Source of the DNA: Brachionus koreanus
Lineage: Eukaryota > Rotifera > Eurotatoria > Ploima > Brachionidae
Direction of reading: 5' to 3'
Assembly (NCBI GenBank): GCA_016987375.1
Contig: PJRA01000048.1
Location: 679,611 to 743,610, forward strand
Length of the DNA stretch: 64,000 bases
This document shows, piece after piece, positions 1-11,100 of this stretch; position 1 is the first letter of the stretch, and the number at the start of each line of letters is the position of its first letter. The notes beneath the pieces were generated by a model. It had not been told where the DNA came from. It did not search any database and was given only the letters and a program-made list of their open reading frames with translations. A program made the translations under genes and the position numbers.

Positions 1-916
1 ATTATAAAGTTCTTTATTATGAAAAGCAAAAAAATATGTACCAATTAAATAGATTTGACCAAATTTTCACACATAATTGAAAGATAGGTTGATTTTTAAT
101 TAAAAAAACTTATTATCATTAGTTGTATTAGTACTCTAAACTACAGCTTAAAGGTTAAACAAGAATAACACTTAAAAAGCTGTAATAGTCGCTTCTTTTT
201 GTTTCGCCATCCAACCACTAAGTTTAGCTTTAAATTAAAGATAACAAAGTAGCTGATCTGTATTCTTTTCTATTTAAAAAAAATTATTTGAATTGGTTTA
301 CAGATGAAATCAGTTGAATACGCTTAATACTTGTTACTAGGCATAATAATCCTAAAGAATTAAAAAAAATATCCTTAATAGTCAGGATCTGAAAAAAGTC
401 AGGAAAAAGTGATACATTTTCATCAATAATCATAAATTAGGATAGAATTAAGTTTTTAAAAAAAAGTTTTTGTTTTTATTTTGGCCTAAATGCAATAAAT
501 AAAACAATCCTTTAATTCTTAATTGCTTAACATCATATAAATTTGGATTCATTGCAATTGTTTGTAAAATATCTTGTTACTGAGTTTTGATTAAGACAAA
601 ATTCGATAAAAAAAACTCATAGATCATAATAAATTTATAAATATTTGGCTTAAACACTTTTTTTAATAAAAAATAAAAATATTTATCCAAGCTAGCTTAG
701 TTTGATGCAATTGTTATTTAAAAATTGAGCATTAATCATTGAGCAAAAATAATGAAAATTATTTCAAGACTAAAACATCATTTTTAGCAGCGTCTAAAAA
801 GCTTATTCTTTTAAGATTTTTTTTGTAATATTTTTTAGGCAAATAGTTGTAAATATATTTTTCATGAAAATTCTAATATAAAAAGACAATTTTAAATTGA
901 GTTATAATTGCAAAAA
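1..916. other. AT-rich spacer, no gene seen
   Basis: I read both strands and found no open frame with coding character, no RNA gene and no clear repeat. The stretch just before 917 would hold the promoter of the small peptide gene, but no specific element can be recognised. Confidence 0.5.
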
Positions 917-1199
917 ATGAGAGTAACATTCATAGCTATTTTTGTTGTATTTTCAGGTGGGTTTAGAGTTAAATTTTAAATAAAAATTTAAAAAATAATT
1001 TTCTTTAGTCATTGGTTATGTGATTAGTTCTGCACAGCATAAAGTGGTTTATCCAAGTGCTGTTGGGCACAAAAAAGCCAATGGTGCAAACTCGAAAGTT
1101 GGAGTTGTCAAAAAAACTCAACGTGGTAGGGGAAAAATAAACGTACGAAAAGCACAGAAAAAGTTTAAGAAACAAAATTTAAAAGTCAGACATGATTGA
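917..1199 (+). CDS. small secreted basic peptide, two exons
   Basis: Not recognised as a known family. Exons are 917-956 and 1009-1199, joined across a 52-bp GT-AG intron, giving 76 residues. The first 22 or so residues (MRVTFIAIFVVFSVIGYVIS) form a hydrophobic signal peptide, with a plausible signal peptidase site near Ser-Ala-Gln. The remaining ~54 residues are strongly basic, with Lys/Arg-rich runs (KKTQRGRGK and later KAQKKFKKQ), no cysteines and no acidic residue before the final Asp. This suggests a secreted cationic peptide, such as an antimicrobial peptide, a neuropeptide-like precursor or a matrix component; the role is inference. The ATG is the only one ahead of the signal sequence. 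The frame stays open across the splice and ends at TGA, and AATAAA-like sequence follows near 1286. Confidence 0.6.
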
Positions 1200-1559
1200 A
1201 ATATTAGAAATACTAAGACTCATGAAATTATAAAATTAATTATTAAAGAACAACAAACAACCAAGAATTTTATTTATATTTTTTTAATAAAAACATTTTT
1301 TAATTATTTTAAAAATATTTTCTGAAAAAAAATGGGTCTAATTTATTGGGGCTCATTCAGTTACTGAAATGGGCTCATTACTCATTATCAATAATTACTA
1401 ATTTTTTCTCATAAATAAATTAAAATGAATTGCTTTTTATTATTCTATAATAATAAATTACTATCCATGTCCTCAACTTATTTTTATTTAATTAACTTAT
1501 TAATAACTGATGTAATATACACAAATGAATTAAAGTGAATCAGATTATGGTTTCAAAAT
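1200..1559. other. AT-rich spacer
   Basis: 3' flank of the peptide gene with AATAAA-like sequence near 1286. Nothing else is recognisable. Confidence 0.45.
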
Positions 1560-2300
1560 GGTATGTAAGAAAAACGAATTATTATTTTGTCCTTCTCAAA
1601 AAATAGCATCTAATAAGCTAACATCTGAGTTACGTTTAAATTTTATGGAGTTGTGGAACCAAAACTGGATCGAATTTATATAGAATAAAATAGGAAAAAA
1701 TCCACTCTGAAGTAGGCCTTTTTGGAGGAAAATAAAAAATTTAGATCAAAAAAATATTCTAGGCAAATTCCCACACTAATTAAAGATGGTAAAGAATTCA
1801 CTACAGATAAAGATTTAGGAGACTGCTTTGGAAATTTCTTGGAAGTAATTTTTAGTCCACATCAGGATTTTATTATATCTACAAATGATTCTGAAATTGC
1901 AGATATAATCTTAAATTTTTTAAAAATTATCTAATATAACAATCTAAAAGAATCATAATCTCCTTCAGAAAATAAAGTTTCTCTAAAAAAGCTAAAAGAG
2001 GTGGCAGGATCTGGTCTAGATTATATTCAGAATATAATGCCAAAAAATCTTCTCTGTGATGTTTCATTTTAAGTCAATTACTCAAGAATTTATAATTTTC
2101 TTGAGAGAAATAACTTATTAATTGAAGAGCAGTCAAGATTTAAAAACACATAGGCGAACGGCAGACATTCTATACTTTCTTATTCAAAAGGTGGTAGAAT
2201 CTTTAAATAGAAAGAAAAAGGTCTGTTGTCTTTATTTCCACAAAGCTTTTTTACATAGTCTGGCCAGAGGGATTTATTTATAGATCAATTTAGATAAAAC
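1560..2300 (+). pseudogene. LINE reverse transcriptase remnant
   Basis: Degenerate copy of a non-LTR retrotransposon. The open stretch 1722-1934 (no ATG; it opens with TTG) matches the region just before the RT domain (IPTLIKDGKEFTTDKDLGDC). Further on, about 2090-2270, broken frames match the RT core of the element at 59800-60804: the 'Glu-Gln-Ser-Gly-Phe-Arg-Lys-His-Arg-Arg-Thr-Ala-Asp' segment and the 'Asn-Arg-Lys-Lys-Lys-Val-Cys-Cys-Leu' segment are both readable on the DNA level. Several stops and indels show that it is dead. It is probably the same LINE family as the copy at the palindrome. Confidence 0.7.
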
Positions 2301-2990
2301 TTCCCTATTTTAATGTAAAAGAAAAAATACGAAAACTTTTTATTTGTAATTAAATTAGAAAAATTTTTTTTTTGATATGAATAAATTATTCATTAGCAGA
2401 ATATTTTGATCCATTAAAAAACATTGTCTTATCTAAACTGATTCGACTCTAGTGGCTCTTATCAAAAAAAGCAAAAAAAAATTATAACATCCTTTTTTTT
2501 TTAGAAAACACTGCATTGCAATGCACTAATCAAGAATAATACTTAAAATAAAATACAAAGATAATGTGTTTATTAGTTTGTAAAATTTCAGCCTTGTTCA
2601 ATTCTCTCAACATATTTAAATCTTGATTTGAAAATTTTGCAAAACATTATGACTTACCGGTTATTAAGAACAATTTTAAACTAATTTAAATAAATTTTAA
2701 CCTTTAATATTAGAGGAAATAAATAATTTTTTTTTTAATTTTATTTTTAACTTTTTCAAAAAGCTTAAAAAAATATTTTTTAGATAATTGTTTTAATTGT
2801 TAGACAATCATTTTTTTTTAAATTAAAACTAGTAAATAAAAATTTCTACTTTTTTTTGTTCTAAAATAATTTTCATACTCAAAGCATTCACAGAATTCGT
2901 GTCTAAGTTTCGTAAAAAATTATAATTTATTTAGAATAAATGAAATTTTATTTATTTATTAGATAAAACAAAAAATAATAGGGTTTGGAA
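2301..2990. other. AT-rich spacer before the phosphatase gene
   Basis: No coding or RNA feature seen. Contains the presumed promoter region of the gene starting at 2991. Confidence 0.4.
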
Positions 2991-3965
2991 ATGCCTCAGG
3001 ATTCAGAAGAAAGCTTGATCGCTTGTTTTGGTATATTAGCTGATGTACAATATGCGGATACAGATGACGTAGTTAAGTATGGTAGACACAGATACTATCG
3101 AGGCAGCCTTATAAACCTTCAGAATGCTCTAGAAAAATGGAAAAATGAAAAAAAATTTTCGTTCATTCTTCAACTGGGAGATTTAATAGACGGTTTTCAG
3201 ACTCATAATGCTAACATGACCGATGAATGTCTTGAAAGAGTTTTTAACGTTTTTCACACAAATGGATTTCCAGTCAACAAATTACTGAATATTTGGGGAA
3301 ATCACGAGCTGTTTGCATTTAAACGCAGCGTATTAGCTCAAACAGTTTTAAATACTTCAAAAACACTTAAGCAAAATTTGCACTTGGACTCAAATTTTTA
3401 TTTTTTTGACATAACTGATCGATTGAGGTTAATTTGCTTGGACGAGTATGAGCACTCGATTTTAGGCTATGATACAACCGAGTCTATATATGTCGAGTCA
3501 GACAAATTGATAAACGATAAACAACTCTTGAGACTGCAAGTGACAGATAATGGACATAAAAAATATCTTGAACGATTTAAAAATTGGAATGGAGGAGTTA
3601 GTGAAAGTCAACTTGAATGGCTTAGTGAACAACTTGAGTATTGTAAAAATTCAAATAAAAAAGTAATATTAGCTGGACATATTCCTTTGAGACCAGAAAC
3701 ATCTGACTCTTGTGCAGTATGGAATAGTGAATCTATCATAGATTTAATTTGGTCGTATGATAATCTAGTAATTGCTTATTTGGCAGGACACTATCATGCA
3801 GGTGGTTATTTTTTGGACGAAAAAAATATTCACCATTTGACTCTAAATGGCATGCTAGAGGCACCACTCGACTCCGAAAATGCTTTTGTTACTGTGTATA
3901 TCTATGAGGATAGGATATTTTTCAAAAATCAAATTGATGAACGCAGTTTTAGCGTTTACTATTGA
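2991..3965 (+). CDS. ADPRM: manganese-dependent ADP-ribose/CDP-alcohol diphosphatase-like
   Basis: Single-exon gene, 324 residues (the vertebrate protein is about 340). It belongs to the calcineurin-like metallophosphatases; family members hydrolyse ADP-ribose and CDP-choline/CDP-glycerol type pyrophosphates with Mn2+ in the cytosol. The metal-site motifs are in order: Asp18-x-Gln20 in ILADVQYAD (Gln replacing the usual His is typical of this subfamily), GDLID with Asp64 and Asp67, GNHE with Asn104-His105, GHIP with His230, and GHYH with His267 and His269. The frame is open slightly upstream to a TTG at 2985, but the first ATG is at 2991 and places the first beta strand directly after a short N-terminus, so I start there. 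No intron, no signal peptide, no membrane segment. It appears intact. Confidence 0.9.
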   Translation: MPQDSEESLIACFGILADVQYADTDDVVKYGRHRYYRGSLINLQNALEKWKNEKKFSFILQLGDLIDGFQTHNANMTDECLERVFNVFHTNGFPVNKLLNIWGNHELFAFKRSVLAQTVLNTSKTLKQNLHLDSNFYFFDITDRLRLICLDEYEHSILGYDTTESIYVESDKLINDKQLLRLQVTDNGHKKYLERFKNWNGGVSESQLEWLSEQLEYCKNSNKKVILAGHIPLRPETSDSCAVWNSESIIDLIWSYDNLVIAYLAGHYHAGGYFLDEKNIHHLTLNGMLEAPLDSENAFVTVYIYEDRIFFKNQIDERSFSVYY

Positions 3966-4309
3966 AGCTAAGGAAAATATTTGTTAATTAATTAGTATTA
4001 ATTTTGTTTTTTATAAACAAAAATTTAAAATAACTAACAAAAAACATATAATTTATGAATATATTTATAATTTTTAAATTTAAATAAAAATTTGTTTTGT
4101 TTACTTTTTATTTAAAGAATCTAGTAGCACTTTTTTAAATGCAAAATCTAAAAAGTTAAAAGATGAATTGAATTGAAGCTACTTAGAGGCAATGACACTA
4201 AATTCGACTGTTTCCTGAGCTATTTGTCTCTTTTTCGACTTTAAAATAAAAAAAATTTAAAATGAATTTTTTTTTTACTTTTTCACAAGTCTGGTTAAGA
4301 AATGATATC
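3966..4309. other. spacer, 3' flank of the phosphatase gene
   Basis: AT-rich, no feature recognised. A LINE remnant on the opposite strand begins shortly after. Confidence 0.4.
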
Positions 4310-5570
4310 GTTATATGCAATTTTTCACTTCTCCTACAATACATTTAACTTAAATTAAATCACCTCTCATGCGTCTAATTTTAAGTTCAGTTAAGTTAAA
4401 TAGCATCATTAGTCTTGTATTTCCGAAGTTAAGGAATGATATTGGAAATATATTGATTAGATTTCGGGAATGTCTTTTTCAAGAATTTTTTGCACCAATA
4501 TGAAATATAATGTATTTTTTCGAAATCAAAGGACCAATTAAATGACCATCCTGAATTATTATCACTTAATAATTCAATTAAGAATTTTAAAAAGTTTGAG
4601 ATCTAAAAAAAATATGCTTTCCATTTGGTAAATTTAATGTAGTCTCACTAGGAAGACCAAGATCTGATGTTAACCATGTAAAAATAAGAAAAGCTAAACG
4701 TCTTTTCAATATCAATTTACTGCGTTATGTCTCAAAATAATTAAAAACACCACTTGGTTTTCCAAAGCTTATTGAAGATTAATATTAGTTTAAAATTTTA
4801 GAACATTTGGACTGTCATTTCGCAAGACATGAAAAAGGCACATGCATACCTAAGATTTTTAAAAAGACAAATTTTAATCTTTTTTTGTAGATATTTATCT
4901 ATTTATTTATTTCAGTTAAAGCCTAATAGGCGATGTAAAAAAAAAATTTAAAAATTAAAAAAAAAAGAATGTTTTCTCTTTAAATAAACTACTATTTTTA
5001 CTTACTTTTAGACATGTTTATTAACTAAATATGGCTTATTTTTGTTAATAAACATAAATAAAATAACTATATATATTTTATTAATTTCTAGATGATTCTA
5101 AAAATTTTTTCAAAATTTAATTAAATTTAATCAGTCGATAAGAACATATTTTTTTTAAATCTCAAACTTTTGAATATTCATTTTGAACCCTCATTAATTA
5201 GTAGTCTTTGTTCCTTTTAATTATAGATTAAACTTAAGTAATCATCGGCATATTTTTCACATTTATCTATCAAAAGAATTAAAAGATCATTTATAAATAT
5301 TACAAATAAAAAATCACCCAATATTGAACCTTATTCTAGTCCGTTAGTTACATCTACACAATTAGACATGGAAAAATCCAGAATGACTCTTTGTTTCCTT
5401 TTGCATTGAAAATGACTTAATCAATTGTTTATCAAGTTTCCAAAACCATTTGCCTTAATTTTTAATTATTTAATTAATTTTTATTAATTTAATTAGGTAA
5501 AAGCAGTCTGTGCAATACCAGATCGAAAAATCAGTGTGTATAACCTCAATTAATGAGTCTGTGTTGACAG
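4310..5570 (-). pseudogene. LINE reverse transcriptase remnant
   Basis: Minus-strand decayed non-LTR retrotransposon. Reading the minus strand, about 5340-5270 encodes the RT block GSILG...LFVIFINDLL, followed by fragments of the catalytic region. Around 4500-4370 lies the C-terminal block of the same class of protein (LFNLTELKIRRMRGDLI), the arginine-rich motif usual after the RT of Jockey/CR1-like elements. Many stops and frame changes. The 4380-4500 part is related to 35700-35860, the C-terminal end of another LINE fragment. The section 4560-4930 between the two blocks is unclear. Confidence 0.6.
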
Positions 5571-5773
5571 GTGCCAATGATTTTAATAGATTTGTTGATT
5601 ATTTTCAAAGCTTGTTGTCATAAAAGAAACATCAAGATTTGGATAAAATGATACAATCAAACACTTTTTTATGTCAAAAAACTAATAATAATAGATAAAA
5701 TGATCAAATCAACTAGATATTTATATTAACTAAAAGAAAAAAAGACAAAACATTTTATAAAAATATTTTTTAC

Positions 5774-6300
5774 TTAGATAAAGAAATTATTTGATAGAAC
5801 AAAAAAAACATTATAAAATAAATGAGTACCACGTATGGGTTGATTTGTGTCTACACCAACAATAATTCTTAATTCAACGTAGTTTATTTCTTCTTCCTCT
5901 TCGTTTTCATAAATGATTTCTGCTGTTTTGTTTTTTTGCATATTTGTTTGCTTATTTACCGATTTATCTAAATAGTCTTCACACATATCTTAATTGCCAT
6001 GAATCACTGACAGCTTCACTTGGTCGTTTTTTCTGGCTATTCCGATAACGTGTTTGCACATATAATGTTTCAGTCATGACATACAACTACAACGACTTCT
6101 CTACCAATCTTCTTCATTGAAATCAATAAAATAGATCAAGTTGAAATCTGAAACGAATTTGTCAAAACTATTCCAATTAAGCTTTTAACTTGAAGATAAA
6201 AATGCATTAAAATATTTCGAATCTAATTTTTCTCCGATCTATGTCTCTAATTGTGAAAAGTAGTATCGTTTGCCATCTATCTTTGTTGAGATGACTGGAC
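5774..6300 (-). pseudogene. Mutator-like transposase remnant with SWIM zinc finger
   Basis: On the minus strand, about 6096-6033 reads as a SWIM-type zinc finger: Cys-Ser-Cys, a short spacer with an in-frame TGA, then LKHYMCKHVIGIA, i.e. the CxC...CxH pattern that follows the DDE domain in MULE-type transposases. The frame continues through a stop into an acidic tail (open frame 5774-5986, with a run of five Glu). No intact transposase domain is visible upstream of it, so this is a 3' relic. The TGA falls where related proteins commonly carry Trp. SWIM domains also occur in host proteins such as ZSWIM; the broken frame and repeat-rich setting favour a transposon. Confidence 0.55.
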
Positions 6301-6397
6301 AACGCTTAAAGGAACACTTACAACTCATTTCACTGTTTAGAAAAAGGAAAAGATATATAATCTTTCAAATAATGATTATCAATCGGATTTTTCTCAT

Positions 6398-7420
6398 TTG
6401 ACCAGTTCTATATTAAACCATACTCCATTAAATTCAAAAATTGTTTTCTATATATGGAGAAGCTTAAGAAAATATTATCTTAGCTCAATGGCACTGGTAG
6501 TTAATAGAGATGAAACAAGCAGGCTCTTTAAGACTACGATTGGCGTAAAACAAGGGGATCCACTGTCCCCTAAGCTATTCTCAATATATACGCAAGACCT
6601 AATTAGAGAACTTGAAGAAAAAAATATTGGTAAAAAAAAACATGATATTTTTACTGGAGTGGTGATGTATGCAGATGACATATTTCTTCTAACAGAGAAC
6701 TTAAACGAATTACAGCAAGCAATAGATATATGTGAAAAATATGGAATGCATCAGGAAATAATATTTAATTCAGAAAAGACTCAGTTTATTTTATTTGGAA
6801 GGAAACAAAAGACAACAGATTTAAAACCCAAGATGTATAACCATGAAATTAAATGTGTCAATAAATTAAAATATCTCGGAGTAATACTGAATGAAAAGAA
6901 CAATAACAAAGACCAAATCGATACAAGAATAAAAACAGCTTTCAAATCATTCTATAATTTAAAGAACCTACAAATCGACAATAAATATCTAGCAATGAAA
7001 ATTAAAATACACTTGTATAAAATGTTTATTAGACTCACACTTATCTATGGGTTTGAAAACTTCGTATTAAACAAAAGTCAAATAAAAAAAATGCAGACAA
7101 CTGAGGCGACTATGATTAAGAAAATAATTAGTCTCCAAAAGAGATCAAGATCAAGCAATCTTCTTAGTGCAGTTGGTATAGAAAAGACGGAAGAAAAACT
7201 TCTCAGAGGAAAAATGCTCTTCATAAAAAGACTACTAAAAAATAAAATTCCCATTAAATTCAAACATAATAAAGAAAATATGATACCTGTTGTGGAAGTC
7301 CATTGATGAACTAGTGACCTCCATTCTTCTGAATTAATTTCTTTGTTTTCTATTTAACTTTTTTTTAACATCGCCTTAAAGGCGTTCATTGAAAAAATAA
7401 ATAAATATATCTAGTTAATT
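6398..7420 (+). pseudogene. 5'-truncated LINE: reverse transcriptase C-terminal half
   Basis: Open frame 6398-7306 (opens at TTG; first ATG later) covers the second half of a non-LTR RT. It shows GVKQGDPLSPKLFSIY, the catalytic YADD motif (VVMYADDIFLL), the thumb block KLKYLGVILNE and a typical C-terminal region. The N-terminal RT fingers and the endonuclease are absent, so it is 5'-truncated as usual for LINE copies. The 3' end is about 7365-7410: a short hairpin (CGCCTTAAAGGCG) followed by an AAAATAAATAAATA tail. A similar tail (AAGGCGTTTATT then AAATAAATAAAT) is present at about 9460-9482. The open frame suggests a fairly recent insertion, in a different subfamily from the FADD-type element at 59800. 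Confidence 0.75.
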
Positions 7421-8118
7421 AATAAAATTATCTAGAATTCTAATTTTTTTCTCTTTCAATGTGTCTATTAATTCTATTTGTTAATAATTTTATCTAGGTT
7501 TTAAATTTTTTATCTAATAAATAATTTTTTTATATAGTATACATTAATATTTTTATTTTGTGCTTTTTTATATTGTTGAATTTAAATATCATTTTTAATC
7601 TTTTTTATTATTCATTCAAATTTGTACTTTTTAAATAAATTTGTTATATTCAATAATAAATAATTCTTTTTTTTTATTAATTAATTTCATGTTGGTTACT
7701 AAAAGAAAACAATAAATTTAAAAAAAACATTTTTAAAAATTCTATGACTAAAAGTTTCACAAGTTGCTTTACATCCAGTTTTTAAGCAGCGCCAATTAAA
7801 TATAGTATCAGAATTGGCGTTTACACGAAATAAATGATAATAATTTTAGATTTTTTTTGCCAATTTCTCCTAATGCTAAATAGTATCTAATTAAAATGAA
7901 ATCTTTCAAAAATTAACGATTAAAATTAAATAAAAAAAATAGCCAAAATGATTAAATAATTTTAAATTAAGAAATAGTAAAGAATTTTTTACAATAATCA
8001 AATAAAAACAATGCAAGTATTAGTACTCACATTTGCTTAATTTTCAAAGCGTTATTCTTGATTTAGTTTATTTATTTATTTCGAATATATTTAAGATAAA
8101 TCGAACAAAATAATTAAA
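7421..8118. other. AT-rich spacer upstream of IDH3B
   Basis: No gene, RNA or repeat recognised. Contains the presumed IDH3B promoter. Confidence 0.4.
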
Positions 8119-11100
8119 ATGAGCACAAAAGCCCTTACATTTGCCAGGAATCTCCTTAGGCCGAATTCAATTACATTTTGCCTAAATCAAACTTTTTCGG
8201 TAAAAAAAAACACATAAATTTAAAAAAAAAATATTATTAAATCTACAAAAAAAAAGAAAAATTCGGCTAGTCTATTTGTGCCACCATCAGTCACTGCAGT
8301 AAAGTACTCGGAAGCGAATCCTTTAGCAGAACAAAGCAACAAAATCAAAGTCACACTTGTGCCTGGCGATGGTTACTGCTCATTTGATTCTTAATTTATG
8401 TTTTAATTTAGCTCTAAATTAAAAGGTGTTGGACCAGAGTTGATGTCATGTGTCAGAGAAATTTATAAACAACTTGGAGTTCCGGTTGAATTTGAGGAAA
8501 TATTGGCCTCGTAAGACATAAAAAAATTTTTTTTTAAACTTAGAAACTTAAGTTTTTCATATTCTTTAAGAGAACTGCTGCCTGGTCGAAGTCATTCAGT
8601 AGAGGATTTAAAAGAAAGCTTTAAAAGAAACAAAGTTGGCTTAATGGGCGTTTTGACTACGCCAGCCATCGGTGAAAGTGGTCAGCTTGAATCCATGAAC
8701 CAAAAGATTCGTTTACAGCTTGATTTGTTTGCTCACGTGATACGAATTAAAAGCTTGCCTGGTCTTAAATTGAGGTACAGCAACATTGATTTTGTGGTTA
8801 TCAGAGAACAAAAAGAAGGAGAATACAGTGCGTTGGAGCACGAATCTGTCCCAGGTGTTGTTGAATCTCTCAAGATAACAACTAGAGAAAATGCTCTTCG
8901 TATTGCTAAATTTGCATTCGATTATGCTGTTAGTAATAATCGAAAAAAAGTAACTGCAGTTCATAAGGCAAATATAATGTAGGCTTTAGAAATAACTTAT
9001 TTTTTCTTAAATTTTCTATTTTTGTAATAAAGGAAACTTGGTGACGGTCTTTTTATTGAGTCGTGCAAAGAAATAGCACAAATGTATCCTAATATTAAGT
9101 TCGAGACAATGATCATTGATAACTGTTGTATGCAGGTAAGTTTTTTTATTTGTTCTTGCAGTCATTTACTAATAATTTTAAGTTAAAAATTAAAGTTAAA
9201 TTATTCTTTTTCTAAATGAGGAAAGAAATTAGGTGAAAATAATAATATTTTAAAGTAATGTAGAAGAACAAGGGTTAAAATTATTAACTTAAGAAATTTT
9301 TATATTCGTTCTATTTTGAAAATCGCATACGGAATAAAGATAAAGTAAAATAAAGAACAATTAAATTTTTTCTTGATTCCGAATTAATTAATTAAACGCT
9401 GAGATTTTTTTTTATATTGTCTTATTTTTATTTACATTTTTTTTTCCATAAATTTCAAGGCGTTTATTAAATAAATAAATAATTTATAAGGGTTCGAATT
9501 TTTTTTTTATATTTCGTTATATGAAGTTTTATTTCTAAAGAAAAAGAATAATTGTTTTGTTATAAGAATCTATTTAAAATTAGTTGTAATAAATAAACTT
9601 TTAGTCTCTTTATAGAAACTAAAAAGTCTCTTTATATTTTCAGATAATTTGATGCTTTTTTTTTATCGTTTTTAGTCTCAACCTCAATTTCAAATTCAAT
9701 TTAAAATTTAAAGTCTCATTTTTAGAAATTTTGAATCTTTTACAAACAAATATAAGATTTAATTTTAATTTTCAAATTTATAATAATAGTTTGATAAGTA
9801 GAAAAAAAGTTTAATGTAAAAACACTTAAATGAAATTTTTTAAGCTAAATTCAAGACTTTTTAATTTATTTTTATTTTATTTTACTTTTCTTTCAATCGA
9901 CCCTTCTGGGCTCGATACTAGTCTCTTAAATATCAAAATCTTTTTAGTTTCAATCAGACCCAAAAAGTAATTAAAAACTAAAAGTTATAGTTTTGTAACT
10001 TTAAAGTAATTATAAAAGAAAAGAAACCTCAAGAAAAAAAAAAAGGATTTAGAATTTATATAAAAGTGATGAGATTAATTTATTTAAAGAAATTTATTAT
10101 TAAATAGAAAAAAAATATCTTAAATGAAAAAATATCTTAAATGATTATTTTATTTCAGCAAGTTTTCAATAATAGTATAGTTTTAGGCTGTAAAAGGAAG
10201 GAAATTTCCTGCAAGTGAGGGTGTGCCTCACTATGACAGCCGATTTTAAACGCTCGATTGGTGTTTGTCGTAGTTATTTTTGAAACCATTCTTAGTTTTT
10301 TCTTGAATTACTGAGGCAGGCAGATGATTCCAAAGTGGGACTATTCGATTCGTTATGAAATACTCTCTTTGGCTACATTATACCAGTTTACAATGTTCAG
10401 AACATTTTTGAAATTTTGAATCTTATACAAACAAATATAAGATATAGACTTTAATTTTCAAATTTATAATAATAGTTTGATTTAGAACAATTTAATGTAA
10501 AATAACTTAAATGAGACTTTTTAGTTTATTTTTATTTTATTTTAGTAGTCTCTTCGATTTAATAAAATCAAATATCAAAATCTTTTTAGTTTCAATCAGA
10601 CTTTTACAAAAATCAGGAAAAATGTTTCAAAAAGTCATTAAAAACTAAAAGTTTTAGTTTTGTAATTTTAAAGTAATTATTAGAAGAAGAGGAGGCTGAA
10701 GAGGCGTATTCCAAGTGAGGTTTGACGAGAGAGCAGTACAGGGTCTTGAATGATTCGATCGTCCAAGTCTTGAATCCTCTTAATGAGCGATCCTACGATC
10801 GAGTTCGCTTTACCAGAAGCAATTTTTGACTGCTCATTCCACTTGAGGTTATTTGTTATTTGTACACCTAAACCCTTTTCCGATTTTGTTTCTACTAGTT
10901 TGTGCCTTACAACGTTTAGCTCTAGCACTGTAAAGTTTAAACAATTTTTTTATTTCCTATTCATATTTGACTTAGTTATATGCATGACCTTGCATTGCGG
11001 TAAGTTGAAAATCATAAGCCAGTCTTTAGACCATTCTACAACTTTATCAATGTCTACTTGCAGCTGACCTTTGTCGTTGAGATTTCTAATAAAAGTGATT

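Noticed and set aside
2985..2990. Upstream TTG start for the phosphatase
   Set aside because: A TTG start would add only two residues; ATG at 2991 is the first standard start and suits a eukaryotic gene.
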